The notes under the pieces are model-generated. The model was not told the origin of the DNA. It was given only the letters and a program-made list of their open reading frames with translations, and searched no databases. From an uncultured Eubacteriales bacterium (GTDB lineage Bacteria > Bacillota > Clostridia > TANB77 > CAG-508): a DNA stretch of 64,000 nucleotides. Below are positions 8,416-16,442 of the stretch, in pieces. The stretch is taken from NCBI GenBank assembly GCA_902787685.1, contig CADAHH010000001.1, positions 1 to 64,000 of the forward strand, given 5' to 3'. Within the stretch, counting starts at the first letter, position 1, and every line of letters starts with the position of its first letter. The translations under genes and the position numbers were made by a program.

Positions 8416-9103
8416 GTACTATTTTTTGATATTCAATTGAATTTTGCTTTAACACCTTTTTAACATTTTCAGGTAAAACAGCTATGACAATTTTTAGTTG
8501 CTCTTTATTATATTGTGTAATGATCTTTTTGAAGCTATCTGCATAAGAATCTTCTTTTTTACCAAGTCTTTTAAAATGCTGTAAAATATTTTGTAATTCA
8601 ACTTCACTAACTTCGTATTCTTTTTCTCTTTCATATTTTGCATCTTCTGAATCAATTTTATAATATAATTTAGCTTCTTTTTTAGTACGTGGTTTATTAA
8701 TTAATCTACAAACTTCATCAATAGACCTATCATCACCTAAAATTGCATTATAAACACTAATACTAAATAGCTTGACTAATAATGACTCTCCTTTAGCTCT
8801 ACGATCCGAACAAATTAAAATTATAGGTATATCAATTCCGTTTATAGAGATTGCTTCATCACTTATATTGTCTAATCTATCAAAAATAAATTTATCTTTT
8901 TGTTCAAAACTCGAACTAGTGAATTCTTCAAGATCTTCACTAATAACAACCCTATCATAGCTTTTATTCCTTTGTAATTCTTTTATTATTGCATTAAAAT
9001 AATAAACATTTTTGTATGAGATTATCTCTTTATAATCTTTTTGATATTTCTTAACTATAGATGTAGAAATACTTTCATCATTTACTGCAAATAAAACTTT
9101 CAT
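8408..9103 (-). CDS. Receiver-like domain protein (N-terminal part of a CpaE/TadZ-like protein)
   Basis: In the zero frame this is a 231-aa product ending ...KIVRI. The start is the ATG at 9101-9103 (MKVLFAVNDE), seven bases after GGAAGGGAG; an upstream in-frame TTG lies inside that site. The N-terminal ~130 residues have a response-regulator-like alternation (VLFAVNDE, YDRVVISEDL, IPIILICSD) without a clear acidic phosphorylation pocket. The rest is charged and helical. Two codons before the stop is CGG; a +1 shift there continues directly into the ATPase frame. The ORF following the signal-peptide protein by four bases supports an operon. Confidence 0.7.
   Translation of the reverse strand: MKVLFAVNDESISTSIVKKYQKDYKEIISYKNVYYFNAIIKELQRNKSYDRVVISEDLEEFTSSSFEQKDKFIFDRLDNISDEAISINGIDIPIILICSDRRAKGESLLVKLFSISVYNAILGDDRSIDEVCRLINKPRTKKEAKLYYKIDSEDAKYEREKEYEVSEVELQNILQHFKRLGKKEDSYADSFKKIITQYNKEQLKIVIAVLPENVKKVLKQNSIEYQKIVRI
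8414..8416 (-). other. Candidate +1 frameshift site at CGG (receiver-ATPase junction)
   Basis: On the minus strand the zero frame reads GTA CGG ATA TGA. Skipping the C gives GTA GGA TAT GAA GCA, which runs open into the ATPase. The next stop in the shifted frame is that of the ATPase gene at 6736. The decoded residue is Gly. P-site re-pairing of GTA on TAC looks poor. Confidence 0.75.
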
Positions 9104-9107
9104 TTGT

Positions 9108-9530
9108 TTACTCCCTTCCAAATTTTACAACTATTGTAAATACAAGTGGCAATACTTGACAAATTACTCCTAATGTAACAAACATAATCATTAAAGCTTT
9201 TCCTTTTTCTTTGGTTTCCAAATGTCTTACTCCAATGATATAATCATAAATGGCTGCAATTAAAATTCCTAAGATAGAAAATGGTATACTAAATATTTGA
9301 ACCCTATGCAATATATAAGCTGTAAGTCCGTATGAATCTGAACCATATGCTGTTTTATAATCTTCTAATGATCTTAATTCCTTTTCCTTAAGTTGTACCA
9401 GTTTACTTTCTGTTTTATTATTAATTGGTTTATCGTTTGAGGCATATGTATTCTGTTCTACAGCTAACAAAAAAACTATAGATATACTTAATATACAGAA
9501 TATCATAAATTTCAAAACTGTTTTACTCAT
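9108..9530 (-). CDS. Signal-peptide protein with two C-terminal membrane helices (pilin-like topology)
   Basis: A 140-aa protein with an N-terminal signal peptide (hydrophobic residues ~7-24, possible cleavage near TYAS), a charged region, and two membrane segments (~74-96 and ~110-135) split by a short basic loop (VRHLETKEKGKA). This order resembles small TrbC/VirB2-type or Tad-associated membrane proteins, but I see no diagnostic motif. It is the first gene of the unit reading into the receiver/ATPase protein and GAF-GGDEF protein, with its own promoter upstream. Confidence 0.6.
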   Translation of the reverse strand: MSKTVLKFMIFCILSISIVFLLAVEQNTYASNDKPINNKTESKLVQLKEKELRSLEDYKTAYGSDSYGLTAYILHRVQIFSIPFSILGILIAAIYDYIIGVRHLETKEKGKALMIMFVTLGVICQVLPLVFTIVVKFGRE

Positions 9531-9562
9531 TTTTATTCCGTTCCTTTCTATGTAACATTTTG

Positions 9563-9591
9563 AATATAAAACTATCTTCTATATCATACAA
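9563..9591 (-). promoter_or_regulatory. Sigma-A-like promoter for the 9530 operon
   Basis: TTGTAT, 17-bp spacer, TATATT on the minus strand, about 33 bases upstream of the start codon of the signal-peptide protein. Confidence 0.55.
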
Positions 9592-9641
9592 TACTATTAA
9601 AAAAATATCAAGGAGTTTTTTAAATTTTTTTGTAATTATAA

Positions 9642-10625
9642 TTAAATTTTATTATACAAATATTCCATATATTTATATACACAATTTGCCCAATTTTTAT
9701 CTGTTGCATATTTTTTATTTACAGCAGAAACTGTATTTCCACTATAATATTTTCCTGAAGCAACTTGTCCATCATATATTAATGTTCCTTTTTGATTTAA
9801 ATAATACTTTACTAAAACTCTAGCTAGTAAATCAATTGATTCTGAATAACTAGAAAAACTATATGCTCCATTATATGGATTTGAATCATATGCTCCATAT
9901 CCAAATAAATTGTATTTGTTTTTTGCTATTTTTGATGTTCCCCATGCACTTTCGTGTATACCAATTGATGCAACAAATATTCCATTTATATTATATTCGT
10001 CTTCTATATAATAAAAATAATCTGAATTATTTTCAAAAATTTTATTTACATCTTTGTTGTCAGTTAATACTTTTTTAAACTGTTCTATTGTTAATCCTGA
10101 TGGTTTATTTAATGCCATATTAAATGAAAGTTTGCTTGACTCTTGCTTCTTTTCAACTTTAGGTACTACATATATCTTAGTTCCTATTTCAATAATTTTA
10201 TCTAAAGATGATTTAGTTACTCTTGCTCCTACCTGTTCTTCGTGTATAATATTTCCATTATCATCTAATAATCTTTTCATAGTAATTGTTTGTATACCAT
10301 TTCTACCCTGTTGAGAAACTCTTGTTGTACCAACATATAAATCATTACTATATTTATATTTTGTAATATATTCTAATTCTTCTTGTTTTTCATATATTTG
10401 TTCTTTATTTATATTTTGATTATTATCCTCAATTGTTTTTTCAATATCAATCAAATCAGCTTCACTAATTTTTACTAACTGTTTTTGATTAGTATTTGTA
10501 TCATTTATAGCATATGTTTGTTTATTTGATACTAATTTAAAATATAAAACAATAAAAACTAATATAATAATACTTAAAAATAATATTATTTCAGCTTTTA
10601 TAATATTATCTTTTGATTTTATCAT
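9642..10625 (-). CDS. Cell-wall glucosaminidase with G5 domain
   Basis: About 327 aa. It has an N-terminal membrane anchor (~12-34), a coiled or charged stretch, a G5-like domain (~95-160, ending EEQVGARVTKSSLDKI...IGT), and a C-terminal GH73-type N-acetylglucosaminidase domain (~215-325) with ASIGIHESAWGTSKIAK carrying the usual catalytic Glu, then YNLFGYGAYDSNPY and FSSYSESIDLLARVL. It would cleave peptidoglycan glycan strands at the cell surface. The start is taken at the ATG at 10623-10625, behind AAAGAGG; the ATG nine bases earlier is too close to that site. A near-perfect promoter lies upstream. Confidence 0.88.
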   Translation of the reverse strand: MIKSKDNIIKAEIILFLSIIILVFIVLYFKLVSNKQTYAINDTNTNQKQLVKISEADLIDIEKTIEDNNQNINKEQIYEKQEELEYITKYKYSNDLYVGTTRVSQQGRNGIQTITMKRLLDDNGNIIHEEQVGARVTKSSLDKIIEIGTKIYVVPKVEKKQESSKLSFNMALNKPSGLTIEQFKKVLTDNKDVNKIFENNSDYFYYIEDEYNINGIFVASIGIHESAWGTSKIAKNKYNLFGYGAYDSNPYNGAYSFSSYSESIDLLARVLVKYYLNQKGTLIYDGQVASGKYYSGNTVSAVNKKYATDKNWANCVYKYMEYLYNKI

Positions 10626-10660
10626 TAAATACATCCTCTTTCCTGTTTTTATCTATCTTA

Positions 10661-10689
10661 ATTTTAAACTTCAAAAATATTTTTGTCAA
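10661..10689 (-). promoter_or_regulatory. Sigma-A-like promoter for the glucosaminidase gene
   Basis: TTGACA, 17-bp spacer, TAAAAT on the minus strand, about 36 bases upstream of the start codon. Confidence 0.75.
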
Positions 10690-10706
10690 CACCAATAAAT
10701 AGAAAT

Positions 10707-10772
10707 TCAGGGTAATGTCATTGATTAATTACAAAATTGTAATATTTGTAATAATCGATGAAATTACCCTGA
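10707..10772. repeat. 66-bp near-perfect palindrome
   Basis: Arms begin TCAGGGTAAT and end ATTACCCTGA. Moving inward, TCATTGATT pairs with AATCGATGA and ATTACAAA with TTTGTAAT around a nine-base loop, for about 28 paired positions. On the plus strand it is followed by TAAAATTTTTTTG. It lies between the ferredoxin stop and the glucosaminidase promoter, so it may serve as a terminator. Its sharp 10-bp ends also resemble a miniature transposable element. Confidence 0.65.
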
Positions 10773-10803
10773 TAAAATTTTTTTGTATAATTTTTGCTTA
10801 TTT

Positions 10804-10980
10804 TTATTCTTCTTCTGGTGCACCAACAGGACAAGTTGCCGCACAAGTGCCACAGCTAATACACATTGTTTCATCAATTTCTGCTTTTCCATCTTCTCCG
10901 ATTTTTATACATCCAACTGGACAAGCATCTACACATGCTCCACAACCAATACATGCTTCATTATTAATCTTATATGCCAT
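10804..10980 (-). CDS. 2[4Fe-4S] ferredoxin
   Basis: A 58-aa clostridial-type ferredoxin with two CXXCXXCXXXCP clusters: CIGCGACVDACP (~11-22) and CISCGTCAATCP (~40-51). It carries low-potential electrons in the cytoplasm for anaerobic redox enzymes. The start is the ATG at 10978-10980 (MAYKINNEACIG), eight bases after AGGAGG; a GTG three codons earlier overlaps the ribosome binding site. Length is typical. It follows the ricT gene by 33 bases. Confidence 0.95.
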   Translation of the reverse strand: MAYKINNEACIGCGACVDACPVGCIKIGEDGKAEIDETMCISCGTCAATCPVGAPEEE

Positions 10981-11013
10981 AAAACTCACCTCCTTTTACA
11001 AACTTTTTACAAA

Positions 11014-11928
11014 TTAGTCTGTTGTTTTTGTTTTTATGTCCTCTTCTTCAAGTCTTTCCAATTCAGCTAATTCAGCTTTATTAATTTGTTCTTCCTCGTC
11101 AATCGCTTCTTTTTCTGAATCTTTAATTACTTTAATTTCACTTATATTATATTTTTTATAACTATAGTCTTCTCCGTTTTTTATTTTTACTTTTATTCTT
11201 TCAGCTAAAGTTTCTACTTGTTCTATTTCACCCTCCCCATCTGGAGTACTTACAATTGCACCAACATGAGGAAGTCTTTTAAGTTTTTCTTGGTACACTT
11301 CATCTTCATATTTTAAACAGCACATCAACCTTCCACAACAACCTGAAATTTTAGAAGGATTAAGTGATAAATTTTGGTCCTTTGCCATTTTTATAGATAC
11401 TGTTTCAAAATCACTTAAAAATGAACAACAACATAATTGTCTGCCACAAACTCCATTTCCACCAAGGCGTTTTATTTCATCTCTAACACCTATTTGTCTA
11501 AGTTCAATTCTAGTTTTGTATTCTGCAGCAAGTTCTTTAACCAATTCTCTAAAATCAACTCTTCCATCAGCTGTAAAATAAAAAAGAATTTTTGAATTAT
11601 TAAATTTAAATTCAACATCAGTTAAATTCATTTTAAGATTTAATTCTTTAATCTTAATATTACAAAAGTCAAATGCTTTTTTTTCATTCTTTTTGCATTC
11701 ATCATAATGGTTTTTATCTTTATTGTTTGCAAGCCTAATTACTTTTTTTAATTCTTTTGGAATCTTAGTCTCATCTAAAGATCTATTTGGAATTGCAACC
11801 ATACCTATTTCTTCTCCGTCTTCAGTATCAACAATTACCATATCATCTTTTCTTAAAATTAAATACTGAGGATCAAAAAAATATATTTTGCCTAATTTTC
11901 TAAACCTTATACCTACAATTTTTTTCAA
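11014..11928 (-). CDS. ricT: PSP1/RicT (YaaT) family protein
   Basis: About 304 aa. It has the PSP1 C-terminal domain with the conserved cysteine cluster: GVCGRQLCCCSFL (~157-169) and GCCGRLMCCLKYE (~197-209). In Bacillus the RicA-RicF-RicT complex carries [4Fe-4S] clusters and promotes RNase Y-dependent mRNA maturation. The likely start is a TTG at 11926-11928, seven bases after GGGAGGA, overlapping the TGA stop of holB as TTGA. An ATG five codons earlier lacks a site. The C-terminus is a long acidic tail. Adjacent to holB, as in many Bacillota. Confidence 0.92.
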   Translation of the reverse strand: MKKIVGIRFRKLGKIYFFDPQYLILRKDDMVIVDTEDGEEIGMVAIPNRSLDETKIPKELKKVIRLANNKDKNHYDECKKNEKKAFDFCNIKIKELNLKMNLTDVEFKFNNSKILFYFTADGRVDFRELVKELAAEYKTRIELRQIGVRDEIKRLGGNGVCGRQLCCCSFLSDFETVSIKMAKDQNLSLNPSKISGCCGRLMCCLKYEDEVYQEKLKRLPHVGAIVSTPDGEGEIEQVETLAERIKVKIKNGEDYSYKKYNISEIKVIKDSEKEAIDEEEQINKAELAELERLEEEDIKTKTTD

Positions 11929-12815
11929 TGTAATTCCTCCCATATTGTCATAATTAAATTATCTATTGTCATATTATAATTGCTATTTGCTTTTAGTCTT
12001 TTTTTTGTTTCTTCTACAATATTTATTGTATTAACATACCTTAAATCTTTTTGAGCTTTTTTATATAAAATAATATTAATATATTCTAATATATCATATT
12101 TATCTTCTTGTGATTTATATAAAATATCAGCAATATTTAAAGCATCTATTAAATCTAAATTTTCAATATTGTTAAAGATTTTGTCTATTGATGCATATAT
12201 TTCTTGTTTTTCTTTTAATATAATTGCTTTTCCTATGCTACCATTTGCAGCTTCTATAATATTATCTGAAATATTTTCTTTTGGAAAATTCTCTTTTAAA
12301 AAACTATTAATATCATTGTGATTAATATTGTCAAATTTTATTGTAATACATCTTGATTTAATAGTGCTTAAAAAATTTGATTCATTTGAGCCAATAAGAA
12401 TAATAGTTACAAATTCCGGAGGTTCTTCTAAAGTTTTAAGTAAACAATTTTGCGCTTCTTTTGTCATTAAATCAGCATCATCTATTATATATACCTTTTT
12501 TGTTGATATAATAGGTGGTTCAAAGACTTTCGCCTGAATTTGCCTTATTTGATCTATTTTTATATTTGCTCCATCTGGAACAACCTCAAAAAAATCAGGA
12601 TTGTTTCCAGAATTAAATTCTAAACATGATTTACATTTATTGCAATATTTTTTATCATCTAAACATAAAATCATTTTAGCAAACTCTTTAGCAATAAGCT
12701 TTTTACCAATACCTGAAGTTCCAACAAACAAATAACTGTGAGAGTATTTATTTGAACGAACAAAACTGATTAATTCTTGCTTTATCTTATCATTGCCTAT
12801 AATATTGTCAAACAA
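11925..12815 (-). CDS. holB: DNA polymerase III delta' subunit
   Basis: A 296-aa clamp-loader AAA+ subunit. It has a P-loop GTSGIGKKL (~32-40), a zinc-binding CNKCKSC motif (~58-64), a Walker B-like IDDADLM (~110-116), EEPPEF, and the SRC motif (~148-150) that acts on the neighbouring subunit. It helps load the sliding clamp during chromosome replication. Coupled to ricT by the overlapping TTGA. Confidence 0.93.
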   Translation of the reverse strand: MFDNIIGNDKIKQELISFVRSNKYSHSYLFVGTSGIGKKLIAKEFAKMILCLDDKKYCNKCKSCLEFNSGNNPDFFEVVPDGANIKIDQIRQIQAKVFEPPIISTKKVYIIDDADLMTKEAQNCLLKTLEEPPEFVTIILIGSNESNFLSTIKSRCITIKFDNINHNDINSFLKENFPKENISDNIIEAANGSIGKAIILKEKQEIYASIDKIFNNIENLDLIDALNIADILYKSQEDKYDILEYINIILYKKAQKDLRYVNTINIVEETKKRLKANSNYNMTIDNLIMTIWEELH

Positions 12816-12853
12816 ACACTCTCCCCTCCTTTAACACAACAAGACGAAGTTTT

Positions 12854-13507
12854 TCATTTGTTTTCTATTTTGCCAAATAGATTAAGTGGCCATATACGTA
12901 TCCACACCTTACTCTCGATTTTTTCAAGCGGAATACATCCAAAACATCTACTATCTGTACTTTGTGCTCTATTATCTCCCATAGCAAATACAGTATTTTC
13001 AGGTACTATAATATCAGTATAATATCCTTTACCATTATCTGTTATAACACCAGGTTGTAAATAATGTTCTTCAAATTCTTTATCATTTATAAATACTTTA
13101 CCATCTTTAATAACTATATGATCTCCCGGTAATCCAATTACCCTTTTAATATAGCTAATTTTGCCTATTTCTAGTACATTGTATGTAAATTTTTTAAATA
13201 AACTAGTTGGTTCATTTTCATATCTTGCAATTACACTTTTTTGTAATTCTTCTTCTGAAAGAATTGATTTAGATGGTGCTTCAAATGTAATAATATCTCC
13301 TTTTTTAGGCATTTTTTTTGCCGTTCTATCCCACCTATTAAGCCATAATCTTTGATTTTCTTTTAAAGTTGGATACATTGATGGTTGTTTAACTATTGTA
13401 GGTGTACCAATATAGTATCTAAAAAGAATTGCAATAATAAGTGCAATTAATATACAAATTATCCATTCTAAAATATCCTTAAATCTATTAATTTTTTCTT
13501 TATCCAA
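12854..13507 (-). CDS. lepB: Signal peptidase I
   Basis: About 217 aa. Cytoplasmic N-terminus, one membrane helix (~14-36), then the S26 catalytic Ser in QPSMYPTL (~43-50) and the catalytic Lys in YIKRVIGLPGD (~118-128), followed by the GDNRAQSTDSR box (~182-192). It cleaves signal peptides on the outer face of the membrane. The start is taken as a TTG at 13505-13507, preceded by GGAGG at the right distance; the GTG five codons earlier has no site. It follows the pyrophosphatase gene by 21 bases. Confidence 0.94.
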   Translation of the reverse strand: MDKEKINRFKDILEWIICILIALIIAILFRYYIGTPTIVKQPSMYPTLKENQRLWLNRWDRTAKKMPKKGDIITFEAPSKSILSEEELQKSVIARYENEPTSLFKKFTYNVLEIGKISYIKRVIGLPGDHIVIKDGKVFINDKEFEEHYLQPGVITDNGKGYYTDIIVPENTVFAMGDNRAQSTDSRCFGCIPLEKIESKVWIRIWPLNLFGKIENK

Positions 13508-13528
13508 TGTTACTTCCTCCACTATTTC

Positions 13529-14455
13529 TTACACAATTGCATTATCAATATTTGGTACAACTTGTTTCTTTCTTGAAACAACACCTTTTAAGAATGCTGT
13601 ATTATTTTCTAATTTTATATTAAATGCTTTTTCAGCAATTTCTTGTTTACCTAGTACTATAACTTGAGTATTATTTTCTATTATATCTGTAATCATAAAT
13701 ACAAATAAATCAATTGTATTATCTTGCATAAATTTTTTCATAGCATTTTCAATTTGCTCTTTATTTGTAAATACATCTTCAATACAAGCTGTATTGACTT
13801 GTGCTACTTGATATTTAACACCATTTGTTGAATATGTTTTTGAATCTATATTAATCAATTCTTCAGGTGAAAAATCACTTAAATCTGTTCCTGCTTTAAG
13901 CATTGCTAAACCATATGTATTAAGCTCAACTTCAGCAAGTTCTGCAAGTTCATTTGCTACTTCAATATCTTTTTTTGTACAAGTTGGTGATTTAAAAAGT
14001 AATGTATCAGATATAATTGCACTTAGCATTAAACCAGCTGTAATTTTATCCATTTGTATGCCACTCACTTTAAACATTTCTCTTAATATAGTTGCTGTAC
14101 ATCCAACAGGCATTCCTAAATAAAAAATCGGACCAGCTGTTTTAAAGCTTTCTGCAATATTATGATGATCAACCACTCTCAAAATATTAGCATTTTCAAT
14201 ACCTTTAACTGACTGTGCAAATTCGTTATGGTCAACAAGCATTACTGATGTACCTTCTTCAACTTTTTCTAGTAATTCAGGTTCTTTAACTCCAAAATAA
14301 TTTAAAGCATATTTTGTTTCTTTATTAACATTTCCTAATCTATATGCTTTTACATTATAAGCTCCTAGTGTTTTTTCAAGTCCTTCCAATATTAAACTAG
14401 ACATAATTGAATCTGTATCTGGATTTTTATGTCCAAAAATTTTTACTTCTTCCAT
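13529..14455 (-). CDS. ppaC: Manganese-dependent inorganic pyrophosphatase
   Basis: About 308 aa, a DHH-superfamily family II pyrophosphatase. Motifs: GHKNPDTDS (~7-15), VDHNEFAQS (~72-80), VVDHHN (DHH, ~95-100), and the C-terminal RKKQVVP substrate-binding motif near the end. It hydrolyses PPi released by biosynthesis. Start at the ATG at 14453-14455 behind GAAAGGAA. In this genome it could compete for PPi with the phosphofructokinase at 47144, whose motifs hint at PPi use. Confidence 0.94.
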   Translation of the reverse strand: MEEVKIFGHKNPDTDSIMSSLILEGLEKTLGAYNVKAYRLGNVNKETKYALNYFGVKEPELLEKVEEGTSVMLVDHNEFAQSVKGIENANILRVVDHHNIAESFKTAGPIFYLGMPVGCTATILREMFKVSGIQMDKITAGLMLSAIISDTLLFKSPTCTKKDIEVANELAELAEVELNTYGLAMLKAGTDLSDFSPEELINIDSKTYSTNGVKYQVAQVNTACIEDVFTNKEQIENAMKKFMQDNTIDLFVFMITDIIENNTQVIVLGKQEIAEKAFNIKLENNTAFLKGVVSRKKQVVPNIDNAIV

Positions 14456-14526
14456 CTTTTTATTCCTTTCGTTCTTTATTTTCATTGTACATTATATCAT
14501 AAATTTTGTTAATTACAATATATTTT

Positions 14527-15174
14527 TTAAATTCCTAATTCTTCATCAGAAATAATTTCATTTTCTTCTTCATTTTCAATTATCATATCATCCATTTTGA
14601 ATATACCTCTAATAATTGAAAAAGGAAATGAATGTATTTGTATATTATAGTTTGCAATCGATTCTGTATAATTAATTCTATTCTGTAGTAGATTTTTTTC
14701 TGATGTTTCTAATTGTTCTAATAATTTCAGAGTTGGCTCATTTGCCTTTAAATCAGGATATTTTTCAACTACTGTTTTAAAATCAGCTGCATTCTTCACT
14801 TTATGAATACTTACTTCATATTTTCTAGCTTCTGCAAAATTATTCATAATATTTGATTCATGATTCAAATATTTATCAGTTACTTTATTAGCCTTTTCAA
14901 TTAAACTATTCCTCATCTTTTTGGTAGATTCTATATCAGCTTTATATTTTGGAATTTTAGCTTTTGCTTGTTGAATTTTGTTATATGATGATATAAAACT
15001 TATTGAAAAAGCTAAAATAACTCCACCTATAAACATTTGTTTATTATATTTAGGTACTAATTCATCTTCAGTACACATTGCAAATATCACAACAACAACA
15101 AGCCACGATGCTATTAATGTTATTCCAAATTTAATTATATTCCAAAACAAACTATTTTTAAATTCTTCATTCAT
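14527..15174 (-). CDS. LemA family protein
   Basis: About 215 aa with two N-terminal membrane segments (~8-30 and ~42-62), then the long helical LemA domain: RNSLIEKANKV, the KYPDLKANEPTLKLLEQLET block and RINYTESIANYNIQIHSFP, ending in an acidic tail. LemA proteins are membrane-anchored helical bundles of uncertain function. The start is taken at ATG 15172-15174; a GTG at 15186 overlapping the cobW stop is the alternative. Directly coupled to the CobW-like gene. Confidence 0.85.
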   Translation of the reverse strand: MNEEFKNSLFWNIIKFGITLIASWLVVVVIFAMCTEDELVPKYNKQMFIGGVILAFSISFISSYNKIQQAKAKIPKYKADIESTKKMRNSLIEKANKVTDKYLNHESNIMNNFAEARKYEVSIHKVKNAADFKTVVEKYPDLKANEPTLKLLEQLETSEKNLLQNRINYTESIANYNIQIHSFPFSIIRGIFKMDDMIIENEEENEIISDEELGI

Positions 15175-15175
15175 T

Positions 15176-16420
15176 TCAATTCTCACACCCTTCTAATTCT
15201 TCAAATATTTTCTCTTTATCCATATTTTGTCCTATAAATACAAGCTTTATCATTCTATCTCCAACTTCATCATCCCAATCCTTCAAAATTTCAGGATTAT
15301 GTTTAATCATTTGGTCTAATTCTTCTTTTGGGGCAGTTGCTAACCAATACCCTGCTTCTGAAAGTGAAAGTTGTTTTCCTGCTTGTTCAAATAAATAGCT
15401 CATTTCATTATCTTGCTTAAACCATACTAAACCTTTACATCTAATTACATTTTTTGGTAAATTCTTAGCAAACTCATCAAATTTAGCTTCATCTACAGGT
15501 TTTCTTGATGTATATACAAATGTTGAAATTCCGTACTCTTCTGCTTCACCATCATCATTATGATGATGGTGGTGATGGTGATGTTCGTGATTATTGTCAT
15601 CCTCATGATGTTGGTCATGGTCTTCGTGATGATGGTGCTCATATTCTTCATCCTCATTATGTTCGTGTTCTTCTTTATCATCTTCATTTTTTTCAATTTC
15701 TTTTATCCAACCTGCTGAATTTGCAACTTTTTCAAAATCGAAATTATTAGTATCAATTATTTCACCAACATCAACTTTAGCGTAATTTGTTTCTATTATC
15801 TTAGCTGTTGGTTGAAGCTCGCGAATTATTAATTTTATTCTCTTTAAATCTTCGAGCTCTATTTCATCAACCTTATTTAAAACAATAGTATTGCAGAATT
15901 CTATTTGTTGAATTAAAAGATTTTCTATATCTTCTTCCTCAATATCATCTTTAACTAAATAATCTCCACAACCAAATTCTGTTGCTAATCTTAATGCATC
16001 AACAACCGTAACAACATTATCTAACCTACAAATCTTTGGTAACCCATATTGATCTGTAGATTCAGATAATGCCATAATTGTTTGTGCAATTGGTAATGGC
16101 TCGCATATTCCACTTGCTTCTATAAGAATGTAATCAAATTTTTTAGTTTTTAAAATATCTACGATTTGATTCATTAAATCTGCTTTTAATGTACAGCAAA
16201 TACATCCGTTGGAAAGTGGAACCACATTACCTTTATCTTCTTCTTTAATAAATCCTCCATCTTTGATTAATTTTTCATCGATATTTACTTCTCCAATATC
16301 ATTTACAATTACAGCAACTTTATATCCTTCTTGATTATTTAATACATGGTTTAAAAGAGTAGTTTTTCCTGCTCCTAAATATCCAGTTAATACTGTAATT
16401 GGTACTATTTTATGTTCCAT
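15176..16420 (-). CDS. CobW/ZNG1-type metal-chaperone GTPase with histidine-rich insert
   Basis: A 414-aa G3E GTPase. Walker A GYLGAGKTT (~13-21), the CXCC metal motif GCICCTL (~73-79), NKVDE (GTP base recognition, ~188-192), and a C-terminal CobW_C domain from ~300. Between them lies a His/Asp/Glu-rich stretch (~245-290) with several His runs, expected to hold Zn, Ni or Co. It would deliver metal to client enzymes at the cost of GTP. No metal-responsive operator is obvious. Zinc is the best guess for the metal. Confidence 0.9.
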   Translation of the reverse strand: MEHKIVPITVLTGYLGAGKTTLLNHVLNNQEGYKVAVIVNDIGEVNIDEKLIKDGGFIKEEDKGNVVPLSNGCICCTLKADLMNQIVDILKTKKFDYILIEASGICEPLPIAQTIMALSESTDQYGLPKICRLDNVVTVVDALRLATEFGCGDYLVKDDIEEEDIENLLIQQIEFCNTIVLNKVDEIELEDLKRIKLIIRELQPTAKIIETNYAKVDVGEIIDTNNFDFEKVANSAGWIKEIEKNEDDKEEHEHNEDEEYEHHHHEDHDQHHEDDNNHEHHHHHHHHNDDGEAEEYGISTFVYTSRKPVDEAKFDEFAKNLPKNVIRCKGLVWFKQDNEMSYLFEQAGKQLSLSEAGYWLATAPKEELDQMIKHNPEILKDWDDEVGDRMIKLVFIGQNMDKEKIFEELEGCEN

Positions 16421-16442
16421 CTTTTATTCCTTTCTTTATTTA

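Noticed and set aside
8408..8416. UGA read-through or recoding explaining the receiver-ATPase junction
   Set aside because: The ATPase is in a different frame, so reading the TGA as sense would not join the two. The same holds for the TGA after the CGG at 26220.
9104..9121. Upstream TTG start for the receiver-like gene
   Set aside because: The TTG overlaps the GGAAGGGAG ribosome binding site of the ATG at 9103, which is a better start.
15520..15680. His-rich segment of the CobW-like protein as a separate gene or repeat element
   Set aside because: It is in frame within the GTPase and typical of metal-chaperone members; the open frames in other phases there are by-products of the CAT/CAC repeats.
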